This document shows, in pieces, positions 10,337 through 22,617 of a stretch of 64,000 nucleotides of DNA (its first letter is position 1; every line of letters starts with the position of its first letter). The stretch spans positions 1 through 64,000 of the forward strand of contig LUZK01000026.1 in assembly GCA_001603595.1 (NCBI GenBank), written 5' to 3'. Source of the DNA: Bacteroidales bacterium Bact_19. GTDB lineage: Bacteria; Bacteroidota; Bacteroidia; Bacteroidales; ML635J-15. The notes below the pieces were generated by a model. That model worked only from the letters and a program-made list of their open reading frames with translations, made no database searches and was not told where the DNA came from. The translations under genes and the position numbers were made by a program.

Positions 10337-12286
10337 TCAAGGTTTGTTTGATATTACCTTAAATTCTGTTCGACGATTAAGAGCTCTGCCTTCTTCTGTA
10401 TCGTTAGTTGCAATAGGTACAGAAAAATCATATCCTTTGTAGCTCAGGCGTTTTTTATCAATTCCCTTAGAAACTAAATAATCAAAAACAGACTTGGCTC
10501 GATTTTCGGATAAGGTTTTATTATAAGCTTTTGACCCTCTATTATCAGTATGACCGCCGATTTCAATAACCAAACCCGGATTGTTATTAAGATATTCCAA
10601 CACTTTGTTTAACTCTGCAAAAGATTCAGGCAGAAGTTCGTATGAATCGAATTCAAAGAAAATATTTTTTAAAATAACAGTAACGCCTTCGGTTAAAGGT
10701 TGCAGTGGAATATTCATAACATAAGGTTTATCCGGAGTTTCGAGGTTACTGAGAGAAAAGTTTTCGGAATAAAACAAATAGCCTCTTTTATCAACATTAA
10801 AAGCATAATCCTTGTCCACAGGCAAAGAAACCATATATTCTCCGGTTTTTGCATCGGATAAAACAGTAGCAACAAGATTTTCGGTTTTAAGGTCAATAAG
10901 TTCGCAAATTGCTTCGAGTCTTTGATTGGTTACAATATCATATACATATCCTGTAACATAAGTAGTGGCAATTGGTTTAATTTCTTCAGGAATTTTAAAG
11001 AAATAAATATCCAGGTCGTTTTTTCCCTTAGTTGAAGCAAATAATGCAATATCTCCTCTGGCATTGACAATCAAACTTCTTTCTTCTCCGTTTGTATTTA
11101 TTGGATATCCGAGATTCACAGGCTTTGACCATTTGCCGGTTTTTTCGTCGCGTCTGGAATAAAACAGGTCGAAATCTCCCATTCCGGGATGTCCTTGAGA
11201 AGCAAAGTATAAAGTTCGTCCGTCGGGATGAATAAACGGGGAAATTTCTTCATATTCTGTATTTAAAGGATCTCCCAAATTAAATACAGGAGAAACAGCA
11301 TTGCCCTGATTGTCAATTTCTACAACCCAAATATCTGTTTTTCCTTTTCCTCCGGGTCTTCCAGATGCAAAGTACAAAAATCTGCCATCGGCACTAAGGC
11401 TTGGATTACTATCCCAATACGGAGAATTTACAGTTTTCATGTTTTTGGGAGCAGTCCATTTTCCATCAACAAGAAACATTATGTATAAATCACAAGATCC
11501 AAGGCCATCAGGACGGTTACAGGCTGTAAAAACTATTGTTTTACCGTCCCCCGAAATACACTGAGCTCCTTCGTTTAGTTTTGTATTTATATTTCCCGGC
11601 AAAGGGATTGCTGTACCAAACATTTTAAATTCCGGATCATAATACGAAACAAATAAGTCTTCGTGCATGTTGGATTGAGCCCTTGAAGAATTATTCGGAT
11701 TTAAAGGAATTTGGCGAGTAAAAACCAGAACATGCTCATCAATTGACAGCGAAGGCCAGTATTCATCGAAATGTGTGTTAACCCCCGGTCCGAGGTTTAT
11801 CGGAGTGAATGGAACAGGATTGTTATATGCACTGTCGGCAAAGTAAATGTATTTCTTAAGACGTTGAAAATCATATTTAAGATATTTTACTGTATCGGCA
11901 TTTTTATAAAAAAAATCTATGAATTGTTTGGCATTGGAATATTCTCCTGCCCTATATGCAAGTACAGCAAGTTTGTAGCATAAGCCGGTATCATAAAACG
12001 GGTCTATTTCAAATACATTCTTATAGGCCAGATAGGACTCCCAAACATCTCCTAAAAAATCATGAATCTCGGCTTTAAGTAACCAAGCTTCGAGGAATCC
12101 CGGATCAATTTCCACTGCTTTGTTTATTTCCATAACAGCAGCATTGTTTTGATGTCGTTCCATTAAAGCTACTGATTTATTAAAACTTTTAATGGCTTTT
12201 TTGTTCGTTGTATATTTAGATTTCTCTTGAGAAAAAAGAATTATGCAAGGCAGCATCAAAAAGTATATCAATAATATTTTTTTCAT
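10337..12286 (-). CDS. OmpA family protein with TPR and PD40 beta-propeller repeats
   Basis: N-terminal TPR-like repeats, repeated LSADGRFLYFASGRPGGKGKTDIW motifs, C-terminal OmpA domain (IEIGGHTDNRGSKAYNKTLSENRAKSVFDYLVSKGI). Confidence 0.92.
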   Translation of the reverse strand: MKKILLIYFLMLPCIILFSQEKSKYTTNKKAIKSFNKSVALMERHQNNAAVMEINKAVEIDPGFLEAWLLKAEIHDFLGDVWESYLAYKNVFEIDPFYDTGLCYKLAVLAYRAGEYSNAKQFIDFFYKNADTVKYLKYDFQRLKKYIYFADSAYNNPVPFTPINLGPGVNTHFDEYWPSLSIDEHVLVFTRQIPLNPNNSSRAQSNMHEDLFVSYYDPEFKMFGTAIPLPGNINTKLNEGAQCISGDGKTIVFTACNRPDGLGSCDLYIMFLVDGKWTAPKNMKTVNSPYWDSNPSLSADGRFLYFASGRPGGKGKTDIWVVEIDNQGNAVSPVFNLGDPLNTEYEEISPFIHPDGRTLYFASQGHPGMGDFDLFYSRRDEKTGKWSKPVNLGYPINTNGEERSLIVNARGDIALFASTKGKNDLDIYFFKIPEEIKPIATTYVTGYVYDIVTNQRLEAICELIDLKTENLVATVLSDAKTGEYMVSLPVDKDYAFNVDKRGYLFYSENFSLSNLETPDKPYVMNIPLQPLTEGVTVILKNIFFEFDSYELLPESFAELNKVLEYLNNNPGLVIEIGGHTDNRGSKAYNKTLSENRAKSVFDYLVSKGIDKKRLSYKGYDFSVPIATNDTEEGRALNRRTEFKVISNKP

Positions 12287-12482
12287 TTGTGCAGAATTAT
12301 TATTTTGTTAATTATCATCATTTAATAAAAATTATTTTTAAAATTTATATCTTACAATATGGATATTCAATTTAAACATTACACTCTTTAATTAGCTTTT
12401 TACTACTATACTTTTATTAAATTTAAATTCTTTACATACCTATATTTTAAAAAATTAAACTATCCGATTTTATTACGAATCA

Positions 12483-13094
12483 TCAAGGGATATTTAGATA
12501 TTTATGCACCTGTAAGGAAATTTTCCATTTAGGATTATTTTTAACATAATCAACAACCATTTCTGCTGTTTTTTTTATTCTACTCCATTCGGGTTGCAAA
12601 AATAATTCCGAAGACTTTTTGGATTTATTTGCACAAGTTTCTGCCCAGAGAAAATCATCTTCTTCGAAAATCACAACTTTAACCTCATTAGCTATCTGAA
12701 AATAAATATCAAGTGGTGGTTTTTGTTTTTTTGGCGAAAGGCAAACCCAATCCCATAACCCACTGAATTGGTATGCTCCACAGGTCTCGAGCATCAACTT
12801 ATAACCAAGTTTTTTTGCTTTATGACAAAACTCGTCAAAATTATATATTAAAGGTTCTCCTCCTGTTACAACTATTGTATCGGCTACTGTAGATTTTACT
12901 CTTTGGAGAATTTCCTCTATTTTGATGTATTTATGTTCTTCGGGAAACCACGACTCTTTTGAATCGCACCAATGGCATGCCAAATCGCAACCACCAACCC
13001 TTATGAAGTAGGCGGGTTTTCCTGTATTATGCCCCTCTCCCTGTATGGAATAAAATTCTTCAAGTATCGGAATAGAACCTTGTATATTTGCCAT
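12483..13094 (-). CDS. queE: 7-carboxy-7-deazaguanine synthase
   Basis: YSIQGEGHNTGKPAYFIRVGGCDLACHWCDSKESW with radical-SAM CxxxCxxC; VVTGGEPL. Confidence 0.92.
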   Translation of the reverse strand: MANIQGSIPILEEFYSIQGEGHNTGKPAYFIRVGGCDLACHWCDSKESWFPEEHKYIKIEEILQRVKSTVADTIVVTGGEPLIYNFDEFCHKAKKLGYKLMLETCGAYQFSGLWDWVCLSPKKQKPPLDIYFQIANEVKVVIFEEDDFLWAETCANKSKKSSELFLQPEWSRIKKTAEMVVDYVKNNPKWKISLQVHKYLNIP

Positions 13095-13104
13095 TTAAGC
13101 CATG

Positions 13105-14337
13105 TTATTTAATTATTTTATCTAAAACTCCTTTTGCCACATCATAATGTATCATAATGGTCATCATTTTTAATTTGATATAGTCTTCGTGAAAAAAACG
13201 ATACCCTTTATGTTTTCCGTCAAATGCTCCGCTACCTGAATCTTTAATCAAGTACCAATAAGCATCTCCGGTTTTATAATAACCAACAATATGAATACAA
13301 TGGTCATTTGTTGTAGAACCATTATATAATCTTAGCTCACGCGAATCTGCATTTATATAAGCTGCCGGAATATCAAAATCCGGAACAATTGCAACTTCTT
13401 CGATCTGACAGTAACCCGGCTCGGATACATCTCCGCAAAGACTTACGGTATATCCTGATGTTACTGCACTACGTATTAAAAAAATAAAATCCTCCAGTGA
13501 AACATTATAGTATTCTTTGCATTTCCACCAGTTATCAGGTTCTTCGAGCTCATGTTTTTCGTTGTAGTTATATCGTTTCGTTGACATAAAGGAGTAATAT
13601 CGCCCCGGATTAAGTTTAAGAAATTCTCGCATATAAGTCTGAGGATTATATACTATATTATTGATTTTCAGCACTGTTGGTGGTTCTCCTAAATATTTGT
13701 TTAGAATATTTTTAATATTTGTAAGGACTTCTTCTTTGTTCCAATTATCAGCAGTTTTTACAGATTTCAGATATGTTTCATATTCCTCGAAAAGTTTGTC
13801 GTGATCGTTAAATTTTTTACCTTCCTGAAGGCCTGTATATAATTCATAAGGAACTAAACCGTATTTATTCATAATCCTTTGGATTGCATTTGCCTCGGAT
13901 CCTTGACCAAGCGGAGTTTCTCCTTTGGTATCAACAAAATTTTCTGCACGGTCATAGTAATCCCAATAAACCAAATACATTTCAGATAGTTTTACTTTTT
14001 TGGTTGTTAATCTGTAAATCTCAGATTCCATAAATGAAACTGCAGAATAAGCCCAGCAAGTTCCGCTATTTCCTTGAGAAAGTGGAAGATTGTGATATAT
14101 GGTATTATAAAGAGAAATATCGTTTGGATATTTTTTTTCGGAAAAATCCACTTTAAATTGTAATGGAGCTTTATAATTTTTAAGCACAGGCATTTCACCA
14201 CTGATATCGGGCAAAATTACCTTATGATAAAATCCGGGCGGATATATTTTATAAATTCCAACATATTGATTTTGAGCAATTATTGCTACTGTAACTAAAA
14301 CTAAAATTAAATTAAAAAAAACTTTTTTCATAGTCAT
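13105..14337 (-). CDS. C1 (papain-like) family peptidase
   Basis: QGNSGTCWAYSAVSFMESE, NDHCIHIVGYYKTGDAYWYLIKDSGSG; signal peptide. Confidence 0.85.
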   Translation of the reverse strand: MTMKKVFFNLILVLVTVAIIAQNQYVGIYKIYPPGFYHKVILPDISGEMPVLKNYKAPLQFKVDFSEKKYPNDISLYNTIYHNLPLSQGNSGTCWAYSAVSFMESEIYRLTTKKVKLSEMYLVYWDYYDRAENFVDTKGETPLGQGSEANAIQRIMNKYGLVPYELYTGLQEGKKFNDHDKLFEEYETYLKSVKTADNWNKEEVLTNIKNILNKYLGEPPTVLKINNIVYNPQTYMREFLKLNPGRYYSFMSTKRYNYNEKHELEEPDNWWKCKEYYNVSLEDFIFLIRSAVTSGYTVSLCGDVSEPGYCQIEEVAIVPDFDIPAAYINADSRELRLYNGSTTNDHCIHIVGYYKTGDAYWYLIKDSGSGAFDGKHKGYRFFHEDYIKLKMMTIMIHYDVAKGVLDKIIK

Positions 14338-14818
14338 GAATTTATTTTCAAAAATATGAAATTAATTGAAGAATGAAAGATTTTTAAGGTTAATAATTTT
14401 GCAAGATAGAATGAACCTTATAGATTCTTCGATTACAATCTTTTAACAATCTCTTCAAAAATACTTATTTAAATGGTAATAAATTTATATAAAAGAATTT
14501 AGTATTTTTTCACAAAGGTTTTTAAATAATAAGTAATTTAATTTTGTTGTAAGTTGGTAAAAATAGTATGTTTGTTAAAGTTGGAGTAGATTGTTTTTTT
14601 AAAGTATTTACTTTCTTTTTTACCGATATAACTGGAATTAACCTGGATGCTTTTTTGTTCGGCATTTTTGAGATTAAAAAGAATTTTAAATTTCAAATCA
14701 TAGTTGAGATAACATCTTGAAAATAAAAGTCACAAAAGAAAAAGCTCAGAAGTCCACAGAAAATATTTGAGTAATGGAAAAATTATACTTAAAAAATAGA
14801 GAGCATTCATAAAAACAT

Positions 14819-14891
14819 CCAACTAACCAACTAACCAACTAATCAACCAACTAACTAACTAACTAACTAACTGACTAACTGACTAACTAAC

Positions 14892-14893
<2 letters not shown>
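14819..14893. repeat. tetranucleotide array (AACT/AACC)n abutting the bipA stop codon
   Basis: aactaaccaactaaccaactaatcaaccaactaactaactaactaactaactgactaactgactaactaact. Confidence 0.95.
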
Positions 14894-16694
<1,801 letters not shown>

Positions 16695-16720
16695 TTAAAA
16701 AAAAATTTAAAAATCAATTT

Positions 16721-16748
16721 AAAAAAAAAGTCTCCAACCGGAGACTCT
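16721..16748 (-). terminator. intrinsic terminator downstream of tRNA-Arg
   Basis: Minus strand AGTCTCC-GGTT-GGAGACT followed by a T-run. Confidence 0.85.
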
Positions 16749-16750
16749 TG

Positions 16751-16824
16751 TGAACCAGAGAGGAGTCGAACCCCTAACCTTCTGATCCGTAGTCAGATGC
16801 TCTATCCAATTGAGCTACTGGTCC
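16751..16824 (-). tRNA. tRNA-Arg(ACG)
   Basis: GGACCAGTAGCTCAATTGGATAGAGCATCTGACTACGGATCAGAAGGTTAGGGGTTCGACTCCTCTCTGGTTCA folds as a cloverleaf; loop CTACGGA gives anticodon ACG; CCA not encoded. Confidence 0.95.
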
Positions 16825-16877
16825 ATTTTTTGAGCTACAAAGATAAAATGTTTATTTTAAATCTGCAAAAAGATTTT

Positions 16878-18197
16878 TTAGATTTTTTTTCCTCTCAATG
16901 AATATTCATCTGCAGACTCTATATTTACTTGAACAAATTGTCCTGTTTCAATCTTTTCTAACGAAGTAAAAATCACTTCATTATCAACTTCAGGAGAATC
17001 AAATTCAGTTCGCCCGTAATAAAATTTTCCGTCAAATTCATCAACAATAGTTTTAAAACTTCTCCCTACTTTTTTAAGATTAAGTTCTAGAGAAATTTCA
17101 GCCTGAATATCCATAATCATTTTTGATCTTTGCTTTTTTACAGAAGTTTTTATCGTATCTTTATAATTTTTTGCTGATTTTGTTCCTTCTTCTTCCGAAT
17201 ATTCAAACACACCAAGCCTATCGAATTTTATGATTTTAACAAATTCAAGCAGTTCTTCGAATTCTCTTTTGCCTTCACCCGGATGACCTACAAGCAAACT
17301 TGTACGGATGGCTGCATCAGGAATTTTTTTTCTGATTTTTTCAATGAGTTTATACGTTTCTGCTTTTGTACCTCCACGGTTCATCATTTGAAGGATTTTG
17401 TCGGAAATATGCTGAACAGGAATATCAAAATATTTACAAATTTTAGGATTTTCAGCAGCAATATCAATAACCTTCTCAGGGAACAAAAACGGATACAAAT
17501 AGTGCATTCTAATCCATTCAATACCATCAATTACACTTAACTTTTCGATGAGTTCGGACAGAAGAAATTTCTTTTTTAGATCATATCCGTAAAAACTCAA
17601 ATCCTGAGCAATTAAAAGTAATTCTTTAACTCCATTATCGCTTAACACTTTAGCTTCTTGCAATATTTCGTCTGTTTCTCGAGAAACATATTTCCCTTTA
17701 AACAATGGAATTGCACAAAAAGAGCAATTCCTGTTGCATCCTTCGGCAATTTTTAAGTATGAATAATGATTTGCCGACTCAAAAATACGTCCATAAATAT
17801 TATAAGTTTTTCTATTTTGAACATTTAGAGCCGACATTAAGTCGTTAGGATTGTAATTTCCAAGAAAAACGTCAACCTCCGGGATCTCTTGTTTTAAGTC
17901 GTTCATATATCTTTCGCTCAAACAACCGAATACAATAATTTTTTCAAGATTTTTATTTTTTTTTAAAGCTACTAAATCTAAAATTGTATCAATTGATTGT
18001 ACTTTGGCATCATTTATGAATCCGCAGGTGTTGACAATAGCAATGTTAAAATCATTAGTTTCGGAATTATGATAAACCTTAAATCCATGATTTTCAGCAA
18101 TATAAGCAAATTTTTCGGAATCCACAGTGTTTTTTGCACATCCCAAAGTTATAATATTAATTATTTTTTGCATATTAGCAATGTTAAATTTTTGCAA
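16878..18197 (-). CDS. rimO: ribosomal protein S12 methylthiotransferase
   Basis: LGCAKNTVDSE, NTCGFI, AEGCNRNCSFCAIP, YLYPFLFPEKVIDI, LVGHPGE; C-terminal TRAM-like domain. Confidence 0.94.
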   Translation of the reverse strand: MQKFNIANMQKIINIITLGCAKNTVDSEKFAYIAENHGFKVYHNSETNDFNIAIVNTCGFINDAKVQSIDTILDLVALKKNKNLEKIIVFGCLSERYMNDLKQEIPEVDVFLGNYNPNDLMSALNVQNRKTYNIYGRIFESANHYSYLKIAEGCNRNCSFCAIPLFKGKYVSRETDEILQEAKVLSDNGVKELLLIAQDLSFYGYDLKKKFLLSELIEKLSVIDGIEWIRMHYLYPFLFPEKVIDIAAENPKICKYFDIPVQHISDKILQMMNRGGTKAETYKLIEKIRKKIPDAAIRTSLLVGHPGEGKREFEELLEFVKIIKFDRLGVFEYSEEEGTKSAKNYKDTIKTSVKKQRSKMIMDIQAEISLELNLKKVGRSFKTIVDEFDGKFYYGRTEFDSPEVDNEVIFTSLEKIETGQFVQVNIESADEYSLRGKKI

Positions 18198-18208
18198 ATA
18201 TAAAAAGT

Positions 18209-19270
18209 ATGAAGAATATTGTCCTATTGATATTAAGTAGTTTATTTTATTTTAGTTTATTTTCTCAATACTATAAAATTCCTGATTGGGCAGAAAATTT
18301 ACCACAAAGTTCCAATTATTTTATATACTCTATTGGAATAAGTGATCCGCGAATTAAAGATACAGAATTAGCAGAAAGCATTGCAATACAAAGGGCTTTA
18401 TGTTTTGCAGTAATTGCATCAAAATCTGATGTGCTTTTAATATCAGATTATTTCGAAAAGAAAAGCGAAGAATATCGTTGGATAATAATGAAAGATAATG
18501 TTGAAGAATTGAGTAAAATTATTGCTTCAGGATATGTTGACAAAAATAATTATACCGTAATTGATAAATTCACAAATGAAAACGACGAAGTATTTGTATT
18601 GTTAAAGTATGTTCATGACAATTCAAAAACTCCCAATTTTTTTGTTGAAGCTGAATATTACCGTAAGGAATTCGAAGTAAGTAATACAAGAGCTTTAGAA
18701 TCTGTAAAAAATATTATTCTTAAATCAAAATGGAAATCTTCCGAAATGAAAGACACGCTTCGAAGTTCTTACGAGCTTGTTATCTGGAACAATGATATAA
18801 CAGTAAAAAATAACTTTAACAATAAAACAGTTACATCTCCCGGATTTTCATACGAATATTTTTCAACTATCCCCGAAAATTTCGAACCGAGCTTATATAC
18901 AGGAAACGGAAGTGTAAAGAAAGGTATCTGGATTGGATATCTCGAAACGATGATGCAAAGTTTTGTTATAGCCTCAAAAAACTTTCAATCGAAATTTGCA
19001 TCAGTATCAGATGATTATAAAGTAAGCCGAAATGATGGGATTTACGAGACAAGTACAGAAAGTTTATCAAGAAGTGTAAGCAGAAATAATTTGTCATTTG
19101 AATATGCTGGTTTTGGAATTAACGAAAATCGCATTTACACAAGAACCTATCTTTATGGACAACGACCTGCATATAAAACCTACGAAGCGATTCAAGCAGA
19201 ACAAGACAGTCTTAATAACAGCAAAACAAACAAATGTTTCTTAAAAAGAATTTTTAAGAAAAAAAGATAA
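18209..19270 (+). CDS. secreted hypothetical protein
   Basis: Signal peptide MKNIVLLILSSLFYFSLFSQ; IYSIGISDPRIKDTELAESIAIQRAL; no family recognised with confidence. Confidence 0.6.
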   Translation: MKNIVLLILSSLFYFSLFSQYYKIPDWAENLPQSSNYFIYSIGISDPRIKDTELAESIAIQRALCFAVIASKSDVLLISDYFEKKSEEYRWIIMKDNVEELSKIIASGYVDKNNYTVIDKFTNENDEVFVLLKYVHDNSKTPNFFVEAEYYRKEFEVSNTRALESVKNIILKSKWKSSEMKDTLRSSYELVIWNNDITVKNNFNNKTVTSPGFSYEYFSTIPENFEPSLYTGNGSVKKGIWIGYLETMMQSFVIASKNFQSKFASVSDDYKVSRNDGIYETSTESLSRSVSRNNLSFEYAGFGINENRIYTRTYLYGQRPAYKTYEAIQAEQDSLNNSKTNKCFLKRIFKKKR

Positions 19271-19321
19271 TTCCCAAAAATTAAGTTTTTCGGCAATTAA
19301 GATTTTATAAAAAAGAAAACA

Positions 19322-19654
19322 TTATTCTTCGTCAGAATCTGAATCCTGATAATCAGAATAATTTTCGTTTTCAGAACTTTCGCGTGGAATAAAATACTCA
19401 GGTTTTTGTTCCTTAATATATTCTACAGCTTTCTCGTAACCTTCGGCAAACTTTCCAAAATCTTCTTTATATAAGAAAACTTTGTGTTTTTCGAATCTTG
19501 AGTTTCCATCACGATCAAAAACCTTTTTACTTTCAGTAATTGTAAGGTAGAAATCCCCTTGTTTAGTTTCTTTTACATCAAAAAAATACGTCCTTTTTCC
19601 GGCTCTAACAGACACAGAAAAAATTTCCTCTCTCCTTTTTTCATTGCCTTCCAT
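19322..19654 (-). CDS. PUR family DNA/RNA-binding protein (DUF3276)
   Basis: SVRAGKRTYFFDVKETKQGDFYLTITESKK...FEKHKVFLYKEDFGKF. Confidence 0.85.
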   Translation of the reverse strand: MEGNEKRREEIFSVSVRAGKRTYFFDVKETKQGDFYLTITESKKVFDRDGNSRFEKHKVFLYKEDFGKFAEGYEKAVEYIKEQKPEYFIPRESSENENYSDYQDSDSDEE

Positions 19655-19804
19655 ACAACACTATTTTATTGTTCAGCACAAATATAAATAAAAAATAAAT
19701 ATACAAACAACAATTTCAAAGATTTTTTTCATTGATTTTTTTTATTGCTGGTAAAAAGAATTAAATTATTTTTGCACAGCAAATTTTTTGACAAGTACAT
19801 TAAC

Positions 19805-20752
19805 ATGATTAGCCGAAGATTAATTCGATTGAAAGTGATGCAGATTCACTACGGTTTTTTACAGTCTGATGATATTTCTGAATTATCAAAACTGGAAAAC
19901 GATTTAAATTACAGTATTGAACAATCATACAATTTATTTTTAAGTTTACATTGTTTATTGATAGAACTTTTTGAACTCGAAAGAGAAAAAATAGAAATCA
20001 GAAAAAACAAGTTAATACCAAGTCGTGAAGATTTGAATCCTAACACAAAATTAATTGATAATGAAATAATTAAAAAATTTAAAGAACACCCTCTTATTCA
20101 GAAAGCTTGTAAAAATTTTGATTTAAATTGGATAGAACATTATAGATTAATAAATAATATTCATGAAACATTGATAAAATCCGAACATTATTATAAATTC
20201 ATGAATAACGGAAAATTGGGAATTGATCAAGATTATGATATTATTTCCTTTATTTTAGAAAAAATAATTCTTAAAAACAAACTTCTCGAAGAAATTTTGG
20301 AGGACCGCAACATTTTTTGGAACGATGATATTGAATTTTGGGTTAGTAACATTTTGCAATACTTAAAAAAATACAAAAAAAATCCGCAGTCATTTGAGAT
20401 ACCTGGTGTTTGGAAAGATGAAGAAGACAAAACATTTGCCTTTAGATTGCTTAAGTTTTCTGTTTTAAACAGACAAAAATTTGATGCTATAATTGTTGAT
20501 GCATTACAGAAATGGGAATTAGATAGACTTGCCTTAGTTGATAGATCGCTTCTGCATCTTGCAATTTGTGAGTACACCGAAATGTCTGAGGTCCCCGTAA
20601 AAGTTACAATTAACGAATATATAGAAATTTCAAAATACTACAGCACCGAAAAAAGCAGTGTTTTTATTAATGGAATTCTTGATAAAATTCATTTAATGCT
20701 TAAAGAAAAAGGTCTGCTCTTAAAAGTAGGACGAGGCTTAGCCGATTGTTAA
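19805..20752 (+). CDS. nusB: transcription antitermination protein NusB
   Basis: Start chosen at ATG 19805 (MISRRLIRLKVMQIHYGF); C-terminal VDRSLLHLAICEYTEMSEVPVKVTINEYIEISKYYSTEKSSVFINGILD. Confidence 0.9.
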   Translation: MISRRLIRLKVMQIHYGFLQSDDISELSKLENDLNYSIEQSYNLFLSLHCLLIELFELEREKIEIRKNKLIPSREDLNPNTKLIDNEIIKKFKEHPLIQKACKNFDLNWIEHYRLINNIHETLIKSEHYYKFMNNGKLGIDQDYDIISFILEKIILKNKLLEEILEDRNIFWNDDIEFWVSNILQYLKKYKKNPQSFEIPGVWKDEEDKTFAFRLLKFSVLNRQKFDAIIVDALQKWELDRLALVDRSLLHLAICEYTEMSEVPVKVTINEYIEISKYYSTEKSSVFINGILDKIHLMLKEKGLLLKVGRGLADC

Positions 20753-20807
20753 CATTTTTTAATGATTTTATTCTTTAAAAATCTTTAAAATATTTTATTT
20801 TTGTAAA

Positions 20808-21275
20808 ATGTTAAATTTTCGTAAAAAAATGAACAGATTAATTTTTTATTCGATAGTTTTTCTTAGTGTGATTACATTTTCGTGTAAAAACGGCAACAAT
20901 AAAACCGGTGGAGATTATAATATTAACAATCCAAATTCGGCAACTGAAAGTGTACGATCCGGTTCACCAACGATTGACTTCGAAGAAATGGAATATAATT
21001 TTGGAACTGTTATCGCAGGTGAAAAAGTTTCGCATGCTTTTGTTTTTAAAAATAACGGTAAAGGAAATCTTATAATTTCCAATGTGAAAACATCCTGCGG
21101 TTGCACAGCATCAAAATGGTCTAAAGAACCCGTTAAACCCGGAGAAACAGGAATTATAGAAATAGTCTTCGACAGTGCAAATAGAAGTGGGAAACAAACT
21201 AAAACAGCTATAGTATATTCAAACGCTCAACCGAATTCAACCGAATTGGTTATACATTGTGATGTTATAAATTAA
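20808..21275 (+). CDS. DUF1573 domain-containing protein
   Basis: Lipoprotein-like N-terminus; FGTVIAGEKVSHAFVFKNNGKGNLIISNVKTSCGCTASKW. Start may be 20829. Confidence 0.85.
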   Translation: MLNFRKKMNRLIFYSIVFLSVITFSCKNGNNKTGGDYNINNPNSATESVRSGSPTIDFEEMEYNFGTVIAGEKVSHAFVFKNNGKGNLIISNVKTSCGCTASKWSKEPVKPGETGIIEIVFDSANRSGKQTKTAIVYSNAQPNSTELVIHCDVIN

Positions 21276-21300
21276 AATTAACTAAATTAAATCAAAAATT

Positions 21301-21618
21301 ATGATGAATCATTTGTTTTTAATGGCAGGACAAGAAGGTCAAAGTCCTTACGGTACGCTTATTTTCTTAGGTCTTATTATTGTTGTTTTTTACTTTTTTA
21401 TGATTAGACCACAAATCAAAAGACAAAAGGAAGCCCAAAAATTCAGAAACAGCCTTCAGAAAGGCGATAAAGTTATCACATCTGGAGGCATTTACGGTAT
21501 TATCACCGAAGTTCACGACACTTATGTAATGGTTGAAATTGATTCCAACGTAAAAGTTAAAATTGATAAAGGCTCAATTGTTGCAAGCCCTTCTGATCTT
21601 CAAAACACTCAGAAATAA
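21301..21618 (+). CDS. yajC: preprotein translocase subunit YajC
   Basis: FYFFMIRPQIKRQKEAQKFRNSLQKGDKVITSGGIYGIITEV. Confidence 0.95.
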   Translation: MMNHLFLMAGQEGQSPYGTLIFLGLIIVVFYFFMIRPQIKRQKEAQKFRNSLQKGDKVITSGGIYGIITEVHDTYVMVEIDSNVKVKIDKGSIVASPSDLQNTQK

Positions 21619-21624
21619 TTTATT

Positions 21625-22617
21625 ATGGATAAAAAAAAGAACATTGTGTTGGTACTGAAAAGAAAATTCAGAAGTCGCAATGTTCTTATTTTTATATTTT
21701 TTGTTATTATCTCAACAATTTTGTGGTTTTTAAATGCACTCAACAAAACATATGTTACGGATTTTAATTTAAATATTTCTTTCATAAATATTCCGGAAAA
21801 TTTAATACAAAAAAATATCAGTAAAACTTTTATTATTAAAGTTAAAGGAACAGGTTTTTCTTTAATACGTGAAAAATTTAATAACCTCGATATCCCGATA
21901 AATATAGATTTAAACAATAAAAACATAAAAATTTTTTCCTTAGAAAATTCTTCTGAAAAATATATATTGACTCGAGATATTGTTCCTCTGATTAGTAAAT
22001 TATTTTCCGATGAAGTAAGCATTGGAAAAATTATTCCTGATACAATTTTTTTTGTAGATAAAAGAGGTATTTCAAAAACAGTTCCTATCAAGGCAAATTT
22101 AGTTTTTCCCGAAAACGATATCTCAAACTTTATTTCTGAAATTATTATTTCACCAAAAAAAATAACCATTTATGGTGAAAAAGGAATTATTGATACAATT
22201 AATTATCTATACACTCAACCGAGAGAAGTAATTCTTACAAGCCTTAATAATTATTTTGAACTGCCCATATTAGACAAATTTGAAGGTAAAATCAATTTTT
22301 CGATAAAAAAAGTCATTGTAAATGTAAAGGTAAAAGAATTTACTGAAAAAAAATTATTGGTAAAAATAACTCCCGAAAACTTTCCAGAAGAATTTGATGT
22401 AATATTATCGCCAAATGAAGTAAACATTGTTTGTAAAATACCCCTCAGCGACTATGAGAACATAAAATCCGAAGATTTTCATGCATTTGTTGATTACCAG
22501 ATTAGAGGTAAGGATATGATACAAGTAAAAGTCGAAAGCAAAAACACCAAAGCTAGAGTTACTCAGATAAATCCGGAATTTATTAATTATATTTTGCAAA
22601 AGAAAAATCATGATTAA
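21625..22617 (+). CDS. YbbR-like domain protein
   Basis: N-terminal TM then repeated beta-rich segments; position between yajC and coaE. Confidence 0.55.
   Translation: MDKKKNIVLVLKRKFRSRNVLIFIFFVIISTILWFLNALNKTYVTDFNLNISFINIPENLIQKNISKTFIIKVKGTGFSLIREKFNNLDIPINIDLNNKNIKIFSLENSSEKYILTRDIVPLISKLFSDEVSIGKIIPDTIFFVDKRGISKTVPIKANLVFPENDISNFISEIIISPKKITIYGEKGIIDTINYLYTQPREVILTSLNNYFELPILDKFEGKINFSIKKVIVNVKVKEFTEKKLLVKITPENFPEEFDVILSPNEVNIVCKIPLSDYENIKSEDFHAFVDYQIRGKDMIQVKVESKNTKARVTQINPEFINYILQKKNHD

Noticed and set aside
20233-20577. 114-aa minus-strand ORF
   Set aside because: Antisense to nusB.
21609-22169. 186-aa minus-strand ORF
   Set aside because: Antisense to the YbbR-like gene; low-complexity I/F/K composition typical of reverse reading of AT-rich coding DNA.
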